Origin: Paucidesulfovibrio sp050251775
GTDB taxonomy: Bacteria > Desulfobacterota > Desulfovibrionia > Desulfovibrionales > Desulfovibrionaceae
Assembly (NCBI GenBank): GCA_050251775.1
Contig: JBFWMD010000001.1
Span: 1-64,000, forward strand
Direction: 5' to 3'
Length of the DNA stretch: 64,000 bases
Shown here: positions 47,663 to 59,032 of the stretch, piece by piece
Layout: the number at the start of each line of letters is the position of its first letter
Position numbering within the stretch: the stretch's first letter is position 1
The notes under the pieces: model-generated
Databases searched by the model: none
What the model saw: the letters and a program-made list of their open reading frames with translations, nothing else
Told to the model about the DNA's origin: nothing
Program-made: the position numbers and the translations under genes

Positions 47663-48421
47663 GTGCCCGAACTCAAGGTTTCGTCGGTCAATCTTAATTT
47701 CTTCTACGGTGACTTCAAGGCCCTCGAAGACATCACGCTGGATTTCGAAGCCAATCAGGTCACGGCCCTGATCGGTCCTTCCGGGTGCGGCAAGAGCACC
47801 TATCTGCGCTGCATCAACCGCATGAACGACCTCATCGCCGGAACCAAGGTCGAAGGGCGTCTGACACTGGACGGCGAGGATGTCTATGCTCCGGGGATCG
47901 ACGTGGTCGCACTCCGGCGGCGGATCGGCATGGTCTTTCAGAAGCCGAACCCGTTTCCCAAAACCATTTATGAAAATGTGGCCTACGGCCTGCGCGTCAA
48001 CGGCGTGAAGGAGAAGCGTCTTCTCGACGACCGCGTGGAGGAGAGCCTCAAGGGCGCGGCTCTCTGGGACGAGGTCAAGGACCGGCTGCACTCCTCGGCG
48101 TTGGGCCTTTCCGGCGGCCAGCAGCAGCGCCTGTGCATTGCCCGCGCCCTTGCCGTGCAGCCGGAAGTGCTGCTCATGGACGAGCCCGCTTCGGCGCTCG
48201 ACCCCATCGCCACCCAGAAGATCGAGGACCTGATCCACGAGCTGAAGCGCGACTTCACGATCATCATCGTGACGCACTCCATGCAGCAGGCGGCTCGCGT
48301 GTCGGACCGGACGGCCTTTTTCTACATGGGCAGGCTCATCGAGGTGGACACGACCAAGTCCATGTTCACCAAGCCCAGGAACAAGCAGACCGAAGACTAC
48401 ATTACAGGCCGCTTCGGCTAG
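47663..48421 (+). CDS. pstB: Phosphate ABC transporter ATP-binding protein
   Basis: 252 residues from GTG 47663 after AAGGGAGAGC. Walker A GPSGCGKST (38-46), RRIGMVFQKPNPFPKTIYEN (Q-loop region characteristic of PstB), signature LSGGQQQR, Walker B LLMDEPASALD and the switch His in IVTHSMQQA. It powers high-affinity phosphate uptake with PstCA and PstS, none of which lies nearby. phoU follows 14 bp later. Confidence 0.97.
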   Translation: MPELKVSSVNLNFFYGDFKALEDITLDFEANQVTALIGPSGCGKSTYLRCINRMNDLIAGTKVEGRLTLDGEDVYAPGIDVVALRRRIGMVFQKPNPFPKTIYENVAYGLRVNGVKEKRLLDDRVEESLKGAALWDEVKDRLHSSALGLSGGQQQRLCIARALAVQPEVLLMDEPASALDPIATQKIEDLIHELKRDFTIIIVTHSMQQAARVSDRTAFFYMGRLIEVDTTKSMFTKPRNKQTEDYITGRFG

Positions 48422-48435
48422 AGAGAGAGGGACGC

Positions 48436-49101
48436 ATGGAACAGAGAGCGCATTTTTCGCACAAGCTCGAAGAATTGAAGATGCTCGTGCTGCGCATGGC
48501 CGCCCTGAGCGAGAAGGCCGTGCACAACGCCATCAAGGGCATGTTCGAGCTGGACGGCGAACTGGCCGAGGAAGTCATCAACCATGACTGCGACATCAAC
48601 AATCTTGAGGACGAGATCGACCGTTTCGTGGTCGAGACCCTGGCCCTGGACCAGCCCATGGCCACGGACCTGCGCTTCCTCGTGGGCGTGAGCCGCATCA
48701 CCATCAACCTGGAGCGCCTGGGCGACGAGGCCGTGAATCTGGCCCACCGGACCCTGTTCCTGGCCACCCGGCCGCCCCTGCCCTTCAACCAGAAGATGGA
48801 ATTGCTTTCGGAGACGGCCAAGACCATGGTCTCCCTGGCCGTAAAGGCTTTTGTGGACCGGGACGTGAAGCTGGCCGAAAAGGTCTGCATCATGGACAAC
48901 GAAGCCGACGATCTGAACATCAAGCTGCTCAAGGAATACATTTCCAGCATGGTCACGGAGACCCGCGTGGTCGAGCGGGGGGTCCACTCGATCCTCAGCG
49001 CCCGCCATCTGGAGCGCATCGCGGATCTGGCCACGAACATTTCTGAAAGCGTGGTCTTCATCGTCGAGGGCGTGAACGTGAAACACCGCTGCAAGACCTG
49101 A
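48436..49101 (+). CDS. phoU: Phosphate-specific transport regulator PhoU
   Basis: 221 residues of two three-helix PhoU repeats, with metal-binding motifs at INNLEDEIDRF (first) and DNEADDLNIKL (second) and the DLRFLVGVSRI block. PhoU represses PhoR signalling and limits Pst activity when phosphate is plentiful. ATG 48436 after GAGAGAGAGG. It ends the pstB-phoU unit, with a terminator at 49129. Confidence 0.96.
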   Translation: MEQRAHFSHKLEELKMLVLRMAALSEKAVHNAIKGMFELDGELAEEVINHDCDINNLEDEIDRFVVETLALDQPMATDLRFLVGVSRITINLERLGDEAVNLAHRTLFLATRPPLPFNQKMELLSETAKTMVSLAVKAFVDRDVKLAEKVCIMDNEADDLNIKLLKEYISSMVTETRVVERGVHSILSARHLERIADLATNISESVVFIVEGVNVKHRCKT

Positions 49102-49128
49102 TTGCGAGCCTTTTGGAACGCAGGCAAC

Positions 49129-49153
49129 CGGCCGCTTTCGGGCGGCCGTTTTT
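49129..49153 (+). terminator. Intrinsic terminator after phoU
   Basis: CGGCCGC and GCGGCCG pair around a TTTCGG loop, followed by five T. Confidence 0.8.
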
Positions 49154-49210
49154 CGTTGTCCGGAGCGGGCGTCCGGGGGCGTGTTCCGGGCCGCCAAAAG
49201 GGGAAAACGG

Positions 49211-49239
49211 TTTACAGGCAACCCGTTTTCAGATAATGA
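49211..49239 (+). promoter_or_regulatory. Candidate sigma-70 promoter for rpsA
   Basis: TTTACA (49211-49216), 17 bp, TAATGA (49234-49239). It would give a leader of about 185 nt. Confidence 0.45.
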
Positions 49240-49429
49240 GCTTTTTTCGTGCCGGAACGTTTTGTCCCGGTGCAACACAGCCGCGTCGCGGCGCCGGGCT
49301 GCGGTCTTCGGACCGACCGGGCAATCAGGGCTTCGCCGACCTCGGAGCGATTCCAAGCCGTGATTGAGGACCGGGTTCTGTGCGCGACGCAAAAATACAC
49401 TGTCCGAGGTTATGTCGTGGAGGTAACCC
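49240..49429 (+). other. Structured leader of rpsA
   Basis: The 190 bases before rpsA contain a CGGTC-TTCG-GACCG hairpin (49302-49315) with a stable UUCG-type tetraloop. S1 mRNA leaders are structured autoregulatory targets in other bacteria; the same role here is inference. Confidence 0.4.
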
Positions 49430-51206
<1,777 letters not shown>

Positions 51207-51217
<11 letters not shown>

Positions 51218-52109
51218 GGCTCGCTTCTCCGCGCGCCATCCGCTCCTGTTCGGATTCGCGTTAATGATTATGGCCGTGGTCCTCGTTACGGGGGCCTCGG
51301 CCATTTTTCGTGCGCTCCGGATTGATCCGGGCAGTGTGGCGGGCCGCACTGTCGGGGTTGTCCAGCTCACGGGCATGATCCTGGACGGGCGCGATGTGGT
51401 GGAGTTTTTGCGGGAGCTGCGCAACAACGACGATGTGGAGGGCGTGCTCCTGCGCGTGGATTCTCCGGGCGGGGCTGTGGCGCCTTCCCAGGAGATGTTC
51501 CGCGCCGTGCGCGAGCTGGCCGAGGTCAAGCCCGTGGTGGCTTCGTATGGATCCGTGGCCGCGTCCGGCGGCTACTACGCCTCCTGCCCGGCTACCCTCA
51601 TCGTGGCCAACCCCGGCAGTGTGACCGGCTCCATCGGCGTGCTTATGGAATATGTTGATTTCAGCGAACTGGCCGGAGAACTGGGCGTGCGCCGGGTTCT
51701 CCTGGCCTCGGGCGCGAACAAGGGCGCGGGCTCCCCGCTGGAACCCCTCTCGGATGAGCAGCGCGAACAGCTCATGGGCCTGATCCGGGACATGCACGAC
51801 CAGTTTGTGTCCGACGTGGCCGTTGCCCGGCACATGCGCAAGGATGTGGTGGCCGCCCTGGCGGACGGTCGTGTGTTCACCGGGAGACAGGCCAGGGAGA
51901 ACGGACTGGTGGACGAACTCGGTGGATTTGAGGTTGCCCTGGCACGGCTCATGGAGCTTTGCCAGATGACCGAACGTCCGAATTTCTACGAAGGTCCTCC
52001 CGAAGACGTTCCGCTGCTGGATCGGCTTCTTGGCTCGGAGGCGGCAAGCTCCCTGGCCGCTTTTTTGGGCGCGAGCCCGGCCCAGAGCACGCGTTTTCTG
52101 TATCAATAG
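51207..52109 (+). CDS. sppA: Signal peptide peptidase SppA (short form)
   Basis: 300 residues: an N-terminal signal anchor (LLFGFALMIMAVVLVTGA), then an S49 peptidase domain. The Ser nucleophile is in GSVAASGGYY (about 115) and the general-base Lys in SGANKGAGSPL (about 175); SPGGAVAPSQEMF is conserved. It degrades cleaved signal peptides in the membrane. ATG 51207 lies in the rpsA 3' end, so translation is coupled to S1 synthesis. Confidence 0.95.
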
Positions 52110-52389
52110 GCACGGCTACCCTTTCCCTTCCCGTTTTTCTTCATCTTCCCGAGCATTTTTCGTCCACGTCACGTCTGTTAGATGTCGGTCCGAGACGAGA
52201 GGAACCCGTGCTTTGTAATGCGCCCGGTAATCTTTTGGGTGTAGTGGAACTTTTCTGGGAAATTTTAACATGGTAACCCAGTGTTTCACTGTAGTTCTCA
52301 GCATATGGGCATCGCCGCAAGCGGACGATACATGGCATCATGTTGCCGCCATGCGAGACTTCGTGTACTGTACAGCAAGGGGGAGTTGA

Positions 52390-53730
52390 ATGATCCAAAC
52401 CGCTCGCTACGACAGTATCGTTCTGGAATATCTAGAAAAGCCCAATTGTATTGTATTCATAGTTTCCGATGATGAGCTTTTCAAAAAGAACCTGAGAGCG
52501 ACACTGAACAAAACTCTGGGTTTGAAGCAGGATCTGCTGGAAAGCTACGATTCGCCTGCAGCAGTGGTCAAACCCCTGAAAGCGCACCTGGATCATGGTC
52601 ATCCCGTGCTGCTGTTCGTGGAAGGAATGCTGCGCGGCAAACTGACCACGGATTTCATCATCACCCTGAAGGCGCAGAATCCCGAGATCAAGATCATCGC
52701 CCTGGTTTCCGAAGGGCGCAGGGAGGACATCGCCTACCTTTACGAGGTCGGCGCCAACAACGTCATTGCCAAGCCCGCCTCCGTAAACAACATCATCGAA
52801 AAAATGGCCTTCACCATCCGGCCCCAGGGCAAGTTGACGGAAATCGTGCACTTGGCCAAGCGGATGTTGCTTGCGCGTCAATATGACAAGGTCCTGCCCC
52901 TGTGCGAGAAGATTCTCAAGATCAAGCCGGGCAGCCCCACAGGACTGATGCTCAAGGGCGACGCCTTTTTGGGGCTGGGCAAACGCGACCGCGCGTTGGA
53001 GGCATATCTGGAGGCCCATGAAAGCGCGAAGCTTTTCATTGAACCGCTCAAGCGGCTGGCGGCCTTTTACCAGGGGGCAGACAATGACATCTACCTGAGC
53101 TATCTGAAAAAATTGGACAAGCTTTCCCCGTTGCACGCCGAACGAAAACGCGACATCGGCGAGGTGCATCTGGTGCGCGGAGAGATGGATTCCGCGGAAA
53201 AATATTTCGATCAGGCCATAGAATGCGCCACGCGCGAGGCTTCGGCCATCATTGAGAGCATGGCCGAGAGCATTGCCCAACGGGTTCAGGGCCGTTCCCC
53301 CTATCTGGCGGAAAAATATCTGAGCAGGATGATCGAAGCCAAAAAGGACAATCTGACGCGGTCGGATCTGGAAACCTTTAACCGCCTGGGAATCGCGCTC
53401 AAACTTCAGGGGAAGTGGGAGGAGGCCATCGAGAATTACCGCAAGGCCCTGAGGATTGCTCCGGACGACGAAGGCCTGCATTACAACGTCGGCGTGGCCT
53501 ATTTCGAGGGCGGTCGGACTCAGGACGCTGTGAACAGCTTTGCCAGGGCCGTGAAGCTCAACCCGGAGTTCCATAAGGGCAATGATCGCGTGAGCTACAA
53601 TCTTGCCAATGTCTTTTATCGTGCCGGGAGCATGCCCCGGGCCGAACAGTATCTCAAGGACGCTCTGGAGGCCAACCCGGACAACGCACAGGCCCGCAAG
53701 CTTCTGGACGAACTCCTGCGGCGTTCCTAG
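52390..53730 (+). CDS. Receiver-like domain protein with TPR repeats
   Basis: 446 residues; ATG 52390 after GGGGGAG. Residues about 18-145 have a CheY-like fold (VFIVSDDELF, IKIIALVSEGRREDI, VGANNVIAKPASV with the conserved Lys) but the phospho-acceptor strand reads LLFVEGML, so the canonical Asp is missing. From about 150 to the end are TPR-like helix pairs (GKWEEAIENYRKALRIAPDD, GRTQDAVNSFARAVKLNPEF). It is probably a scaffold that uses a non-phosphorylated receiver. The gene ends inside the convergent photolyase stop (4-bp overlap). Confidence 0.85.
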   Translation: MIQTARYDSIVLEYLEKPNCIVFIVSDDELFKKNLRATLNKTLGLKQDLLESYDSPAAVVKPLKAHLDHGHPVLLFVEGMLRGKLTTDFIITLKAQNPEIKIIALVSEGRREDIAYLYEVGANNVIAKPASVNNIIEKMAFTIRPQGKLTEIVHLAKRMLLARQYDKVLPLCEKILKIKPGSPTGLMLKGDAFLGLGKRDRALEAYLEAHESAKLFIEPLKRLAAFYQGADNDIYLSYLKKLDKLSPLHAERKRDIGEVHLVRGEMDSAEKYFDQAIECATREASAIIESMAESIAQRVQGRSPYLAEKYLSRMIEAKKDNLTRSDLETFNRLGIALKLQGKWEEAIENYRKALRIAPDDEGLHYNVGVAYFEGGRTQDAVNSFARAVKLNPEFHKGNDRVSYNLANVFYRAGSMPRAEQYLKDALEANPDNAQARKLLDELLRRS

Positions 53731-55115
53731 CGCCGTTTGGTAAACATTCGGGCCTGCTCCGGCCCTGCAAAACGCCGCACATACTCCGCAGCGTCGAATT
53801 TTCGGCGCGCTCCATTGGAATTCATATAGCGGATCGTGCCGAAAACCGGTCGCTCCATCCAGCCACGGTCATGCACCCCGCAGATGCTCCAGGCCGCTCC
53901 GGCATAGCCGTTGCTGTCCATGCCGTCCAAGGACCAGCGGTCATTGAGCGTGATGACCGTTTGCAGCGCCTGTTCCGGGGTGGCGGTCCATTCCAGGATT
54001 TTCTTGGCCCAATACATACGCATGTAGCCGTGCAGGAAGCCGTGGTCCACGAGTTGCCGCTGGGCTGCGTTCCAAAGGGGTTGATGGGTTTTCCCGGATT
54101 CCAATTCTTCGAAATCATACAGGTATGATCGTATGTCTTCGCGGTGCTTGTCCAGGATCGCACGCGCCCAGGCCGCACAGGCTTCCAACCGGTCGTAGTG
54201 CGGCTCGTAACAGCAGAAATTATCCGCGAGTTCGCGACGGACAATGAGTTCCTCCAGAAAAGCGTCCTTGTCCTCCTGCGGAGCCAGGGAACTCGCCGCT
54301 TCCAGAGCCGCGCGCAGGCTCGACAGGAAGCCAAAGTGCAGCCAGGGCGACAGACGGGAAGAGGCGTCCTTGACAGGGTCGTTGCGGTTTTCCGCATAGC
54401 CGCGCAGCCGCGTAGCCACAAAGTCGCGCAGGCGCGCTCGGGCCTGGGCTTCGCCGGGTTCGGCGTCGCCTCGGACCCAGTCCACGGGCCGGGCGGGATA
54501 GGCCTGGGCCAGATGGGCCTTTGCGGCATTCCAGTCCGGCGGGTCCACAGTGGCGGGCCAGGAGGCCGGAGCCGGTGGCAACCCGGGCAGGCTGGAAAGA
54601 AATTCGGGCAGGAGCCGATGGATTTTGGGTCGGATGGTCCGGGCCATGTATTCTTTTTTCCCGGAAGCGAGCCAGCAGGGCACGATGTTCCGACCGTCCG
54701 TTTCCCAGATGGGCAAATCCAGGGTTTGGCAGAGCCGGTCCAGGCTGATCCGCGCAGGGCGCAGCGGATCGAAATCCGTAGTCAGCACGCGCGCTTTGCA
54801 GGCCAGGGCCACTTGGGCCACGGCCAGACCGGGATCGCCCGCACGGAGAAAAAAAGGAATGCCGAGCGTTTGCAGGGAGTGTTGCAGCGGGCGCAGCCCG
54901 TCGAGGAGGAAGCGCAGTTGGCGTTGCGAAGGCAGGTTTTCCGGTTTGGGCAGGCAGACGATCACCCCGAGGGCGGAACCGGTTTCCGCAGCCAGTTGAT
55001 GCGCGAAGAGCAACCCAGGGTTGTCCTGAACCCGGAATTCCCGGCGCATCCAGTGCAGCACCGGACCCGAGTCCCGTGGCGGGGTATCCTTTACGAGTCG
55101 TGAGCGGTCGCGCAT
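53727..55115 (-). CDS. phr: Class II CPD deoxyribodipyrimidine photolyase
   Basis: 462 residues from ATG 55115, with GGAG six bases upstream. The antenna domain begins VLHWMRREFRVQDNPGLLFA. The FAD/DNA domain has SRLSPWLHFGFLSS, WNAAQRQLVDHGFLHGYMRMYW and the class II end block IRYMNSNGARRKFD. It repairs cyclobutane pyrimidine dimers with light. Its start overlaps the preceding glycosyltransferase by 25 bp. A light-dependent enzyme in an apparently anaerobic organism suggests exposure to lit surface habitats. Confidence 0.95.
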   Translation of the reverse strand: MRDRSRLVKDTPPRDSGPVLHWMRREFRVQDNPGLLFAHQLAAETGSALGVIVCLPKPENLPSQRQLRFLLDGLRPLQHSLQTLGIPFFLRAGDPGLAVAQVALACKARVLTTDFDPLRPARISLDRLCQTLDLPIWETDGRNIVPCWLASGKKEYMARTIRPKIHRLLPEFLSSLPGLPPAPASWPATVDPPDWNAAKAHLAQAYPARPVDWVRGDAEPGEAQARARLRDFVATRLRGYAENRNDPVKDASSRLSPWLHFGFLSSLRAALEAASSLAPQEDKDAFLEELIVRRELADNFCCYEPHYDRLEACAAWARAILDKHREDIRSYLYDFEELESGKTHQPLWNAAQRQLVDHGFLHGYMRMYWAKKILEWTATPEQALQTVITLNDRWSLDGMDSNGYAGAAWSICGVHDRGWMERPVFGTIRYMNSNGARRKFDAAEYVRRFAGPEQARMFTKRR

Positions 55116-56788
55116 CGTTGCTCCAGTGCGGGGCGCACGCGTTCCATGCGCTCGCGAAGGTCGGCCCGCAGGGCATGGTTTTCGATCCGCGTGGAGTCGC
55201 CGATCTCCTCCGCGTCGTGCAGCACCTGCATTTTGTAGCGATTCCCTAGGGCATTGGCGTTTTCGTGCCCTGGCAACAGGGTGCTGCGCCCCGTGCTCTT
55301 CTTGTGCTGGATGCGCAAATGTCCCTGATAGACCGCGAGCCGCCCTTTGGCGAGCATGCGCAGGTCCCGTTCCATGTCGTCGTATTGCGACGGAGAAAGA
55401 TAAAGGGAAAAATCGCCGTCTTCCAGGAGACGCTCGCGCCGGAACAGATGGCAGCAGCCTGTGACCGAGGCGCAGGGCCGCAGGTAGTTGAACTGTCCGC
55501 GATCCAAACCCTGGATTTGGAGGTTGGAGAGCTTGAAGGGGTGCGGTTCGGTACGGGAAAAATCCAGACCCTGCGCCACCGTCGCACACGGAGAAAGCAA
55601 GTGGTAATCGGCGGACTGGACCAGCAGAGGGTTCCCCTCGTCCACCACGCGGCAGCCCCAGACTCCGGCCTCGGGCTGGCGCAGCACAGCCGCGCCGAAG
55701 CGACCGAGCCAGTCCTTGGGCACAATGGCGTCGTCATCCAGATAGACCAGCCAGTCCGCGTCCCCGGCTTCCGCATGCAGCAGCCAGTTGCGGGCGGCCG
55801 GCGCGCCGATGTTCACGGGCAGTTCCACGATGCGCATCCGGTCCCGGCCCAGTTCGTTCTGCCAGTGTGCGAGAACTTTGGCGGTGTGGTCCGTGGAGCC
55901 GTTGTTCAGGGCCACGATCTGGGCCAGGCCCAGGTCGGAGCGGGCCAGAGCGTTCAAGGTGGAATTCAGATCGTCGGCCTTGTTCCAAGTGTAGATCAGG
56001 ATGCGGATCGCTCCGCGCATGGGGATCAGGGCCTGGTCCAGGCCATCGAGCAGTTCGGCGGCGCGCAGAAGTTCATTGGTTCGCCAGGGTGAGGCAGCCA
56101 GGGCCTCCAGGAGCAACTCCGTTCCGGCGTCGCGCCCGCCCTGGGCCAGCACGGCCTCGGCGGCACGCGTCCGCGCAAAGCCCAAGCCGAAAAGGGGGGA
56201 GGTTTCCTCGGCGAGCCGCGCGGCCTGCGCGTGATCGCCCGCCAGAAAAGCGACCTGCCAGCGGGCGGCGGCCAGCACGGAAGTCAAGGCACGCAACACG
56301 TCGCTGTCCAGAGCCCACGCGGCGAAGTCCGGATCCGCTTCGGAAACGGCCAGAGTCAGGGCCTGTTCACGCCAGAAAAGATTGGCCGGTTCCGCGGTGA
56401 TGCGGTCCGCGAGAAAACCGCGCAGTTTGGGCATCTCCCGGCGCAGCATCAGCTTGCGCAGGTAGGAAAGGCTTTCGGGGCGTTGCCAGGAATCGGCAAG
56501 CCTGCGGAGCAGGGCGCAGCGCTCCGGGCCAAGAAGTGCGGGCAATTCAGGCCCGGCCAGAACCCGCGCGGCCCGTTCGCCACTGAGGGGGCTGTCGCCC
56601 AGGGCGGAAAGCAGCATGTCCGCATAGACCGCGCCGAGCGCGTCGTTGTGGGGCGCGGCCAGACCCTGGTCCGCCATGTCCAGGAGATGCAGCACGCCGC
56701 AGGAGCCAATGGCGAGTTTGTCCTGCACCGCGGGGGGCAGGGCGTCAAAGAGGGTTTCGGGGTCGCGGGTGAACAGGCTCGGGTGCAT
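55091..56788 (-). CDS. GT2-family glycosyltransferase with N-terminal helical domain
   Basis: 565 residues. Residues about 1-270 are helical and resemble repeat or scaffold regions of unknown role; residues about 275-500 are a GT-A domain with IRILIYTWNKADDLNSTLNAL, ALNNGSTDHT and the DXD-type YLDDDAIVPKDW metal site. ATG 56788 follows GGAGGGAGC. It probably adds sugars to a surface polymer. Unusual features are the long N-terminal domain and the overlap with the photolyase gene. Confidence 0.85.
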   Translation of the reverse strand: MHPSLFTRDPETLFDALPPAVQDKLAIGSCGVLHLLDMADQGLAAPHNDALGAVYADMLLSALGDSPLSGERAARVLAGPELPALLGPERCALLRRLADSWQRPESLSYLRKLMLRREMPKLRGFLADRITAEPANLFWREQALTLAVSEADPDFAAWALDSDVLRALTSVLAAARWQVAFLAGDHAQAARLAEETSPLFGLGFARTRAAEAVLAQGGRDAGTELLLEALAASPWRTNELLRAAELLDGLDQALIPMRGAIRILIYTWNKADDLNSTLNALARSDLGLAQIVALNNGSTDHTAKVLAHWQNELGRDRMRIVELPVNIGAPAARNWLLHAEAGDADWLVYLDDDAIVPKDWLGRFGAAVLRQPEAGVWGCRVVDEGNPLLVQSADYHLLSPCATVAQGLDFSRTEPHPFKLSNLQIQGLDRGQFNYLRPCASVTGCCHLFRRERLLEDGDFSLYLSPSQYDDMERDLRMLAKGRLAVYQGHLRIQHKKSTGRSTLLPGHENANALGNRYKMQVLHDAEEIGDSTRIENHALRADLRERMERVRPALEQRCATAHDS

Positions 56789-56900
56789 GCTCCCTCCGGG
56801 GGCTGAACGTACGGTTGCCGCCGGGTCAAACAACCATCAGGTTAAACCGTCGCCGGGCAAAAAGTCACGATCCATGCCGCCGTGGCGGAGCGTGCGCCGC

Positions 56901-59030
56901 TCATTCCGCCTGGGAGTCTTCTTCGTGCGTGCCAGAGGTCGGGACTGGGTCTGAAACGGGAGCCGGAACAGGCAGTTCGGGCAAAGCGGCCAGATGCAGG
57001 CCATGGTAGACCCGCAAAAGATTCAGGCCTTTATTCCTGTTGGTGAACCGGCTGGCGAGAAACTCCTGGTTCAGGCGGCCCATGCGCAGGCGCTCCTCGC
57101 GACTCTCAACAAGATACCGGATTTTCTCAGACAGGCAAACCGCGTCCTCCAGCGCGCAGAGCAGGCCGTTTTCGCCGTCCCGAACCAGTTCGGGAATGCC
57201 GCCCGCACGGGTGCAGACCACAGGCAGGCCGGAGTGGAAGGCCTCCAGCAGTACGTTGGGCATGCTCTCCTGGCGCGAGGGGATCACCAGCAGGTCCGAG
57301 TGGCGCAGCAGGTCCAGGGCCTCGGCATGGGGCACGACTCCGGCGTCGCGCACCCGAGCCAGGACCTCGGCAGGCAGGTCTTGCAGCATCGGCCCGAGTT
57401 TGCGCGCGCCTGCCACCACGAATTCCACGTCGCGCGCGTCAAAGCGCTGTACGTAATCCGCCACCGCCGCCAAAAACACGTCCAATCCCTTGGCCGGGGC
57501 CTCGTTGCCCAGGCAGAGCACGCGCAGCCCGCGTTTTTTGCGCGCCTCCCGGTCCGGCGGAGCGCTCGGCCCAGGCGCAAAGGCGTTGTAGACCACGTTC
57601 AGCCGTTTTCCCGGCACGCCGAGTTTGCGCAGCGAGTCGGCGCAGGCAAAGGAGTTCACGATCATGCCGCTGGCGAGCCGGGACCAGAGCCCGAACAGGG
57701 CATTGGCCTTGAAGATCACGCCCCGATTGATGAACAAACGGAAGGAACGGCCCGCGAGAAAACCGGCCATGCGGGCCAGAATCGCAGGCTTGTAGGCCTT
57801 GTTGTGGAAGGTGTGGACCACGTCCACGGCCCGCTCTCGACAGAAGCGGAAAAGAAAGCTGGCGGCGCATAGAGGCTGCCGGAACCGGTCGAAGTGTTCC
57901 AGGGCCACGCCCTCGGGCAGTTCAGCCGCAATGGGCGAAGCCTTGGGCACGCAGACCGTGACGCGCATGCCCAGATTGTGCAGGGCCACGGCGTTATTGA
58001 TCAACTGGCGACTGCCGCCGGAAATCTTGGTTGAATCCGTGGCCAGGAGCACGTGGGAAATGTCCGGGCGCTTGCGCAGCTTTTTGAAGAACAGCAGCGC
58101 GCCGGGCGCGGACGAATACATGCGCAGCCGGGATTGGAGCCACTTTCCGCTCTTGCCCGAGGCCACGCCGATGCGCTTCAGGCGAAAAGGGTCTGTGCCG
58201 CGCACGTTGGGGCCGCGCTCCAGGGTAAAGGCCCCCTGGAATCCCGCTTGCTTGAGTTCGCTTTCGGCCTTGGCGTCGGAATTGCCCCAGGGCCAGCAGA
58301 AAAGCTGTACATCGCAGCGGTTCAGGTCACGGATGCGCTCCAGGCTGCGGGAAAAGTCCCGGCGGCAGAATTCCAGCCGTTCGGCCTCGCTTCGGCGGAC
58401 AAAGCGCGGTTCCTGGTCCGCAGAGGCGGGCCAGAATCCGTCATAGACATAGGCGCTGCCCACTTCGAAGCTGGGCAGGCCCGGCCTGGGGTCCGGATAG
58501 ATGCCCACCGAGGCCCAGTGCGCCTTGGGCGTGCCCAGGGGGCCGCGCGGGGCCAGGGTCCGGAAGCAGCCCTGGTGGCGCGCGCCGTGCGCATGGACTT
58601 CGTGCCCAGCGGAAAGCAGAGCTTGAATTTCGCCTTCGTTGATGAATTGCGAATAATCTTGAAGTGTCAAGGCATCGCGAAAACAATCAGGCATGGGTTT
58701 GTCCGCTGGGGCGTCGGCCAGGGTCCGGGCAGTCCCGGGGACGATGAAATCCGTCACGGCAAAGAACACGCCGCTGAGTCCGCGTTTTTCCAGCTCCGGG
58801 GCCACGCGTAGAAAATTGCTCCAGTGGCCGTCGTCAAAGGTCAGGACCAGGGCCTTGCGCGGCACGGGGCGCTTGCCCGTGACCACGTCGTAGAGTTCCC
58901 TGGCGGTGATGCTGCGCCAGCCGTCGTCCCGGAGCGCGTCGAGGTGTTCGCAAAAGCGCTCCAAAGAGAGACTTCCACGGGCCGGGCTCACATCATGGTA
59001 GCAAAGGATCGGGATGTTCGGCGGCAGCAT
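56901..59030 (-). CDS. Polysaccharide deacetylase (NodB) - GT4 glycosyltransferase fusion
   Basis: 709 residues. Residues about 1-300 are a NodB/CE4 deacetylase: IPILCYHDVSP, LTFDDGHWSN (metal Asp), HEVHAHGARHQG (metal His) and FCWPWGNSD. Residues about 330-690 are a GT4 domain with ISGGSRQLINNAVALHNLGM, VLCLGNEAPAKGLDVFL, VIPSRQESMPNVLLEAFHSG (donor E-x7-E) and GGIPELVRDGENGLL. The two activities in one chain suggest coupled deacetylation and extension of an N-acetylated glycan. ATG 59030 starts two bases after the SGNH gene's stop. Confidence 0.88.
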   Translation of the reverse strand: MLPPNIPILCYHDVSPARGSLSLERFCEHLDALRDDGWRSITARELYDVVTGKRPVPRKALVLTFDDGHWSNFLRVAPELEKRGLSGVFFAVTDFIVPGTARTLADAPADKPMPDCFRDALTLQDYSQFINEGEIQALLSAGHEVHAHGARHQGCFRTLAPRGPLGTPKAHWASVGIYPDPRPGLPSFEVGSAYVYDGFWPASADQEPRFVRRSEAERLEFCRRDFSRSLERIRDLNRCDVQLFCWPWGNSDAKAESELKQAGFQGAFTLERGPNVRGTDPFRLKRIGVASGKSGKWLQSRLRMYSSAPGALLFFKKLRKRPDISHVLLATDSTKISGGSRQLINNAVALHNLGMRVTVCVPKASPIAAELPEGVALEHFDRFRQPLCAASFLFRFCRERAVDVVHTFHNKAYKPAILARMAGFLAGRSFRLFINRGVIFKANALFGLWSRLASGMIVNSFACADSLRKLGVPGKRLNVVYNAFAPGPSAPPDREARKKRGLRVLCLGNEAPAKGLDVFLAAVADYVQRFDARDVEFVVAGARKLGPMLQDLPAEVLARVRDAGVVPHAEALDLLRHSDLLVIPSRQESMPNVLLEAFHSGLPVVCTRAGGIPELVRDGENGLLCALEDAVCLSEKIRYLVESREERLRMGRLNQEFLASRFTNRNKGLNLLRVYHGLHLAALPELPVPAPVSDPVPTSGTHEEDSQAE

Positions 59031-59032
59031 GG

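Noticed and set aside
52360..52380. LexA/SOS-box-like GTACTGTACAG before the receiver-TPR gene
   Set aside because: The half-sites are not at the spacing of a known LexA operator and the gene has no repair link.
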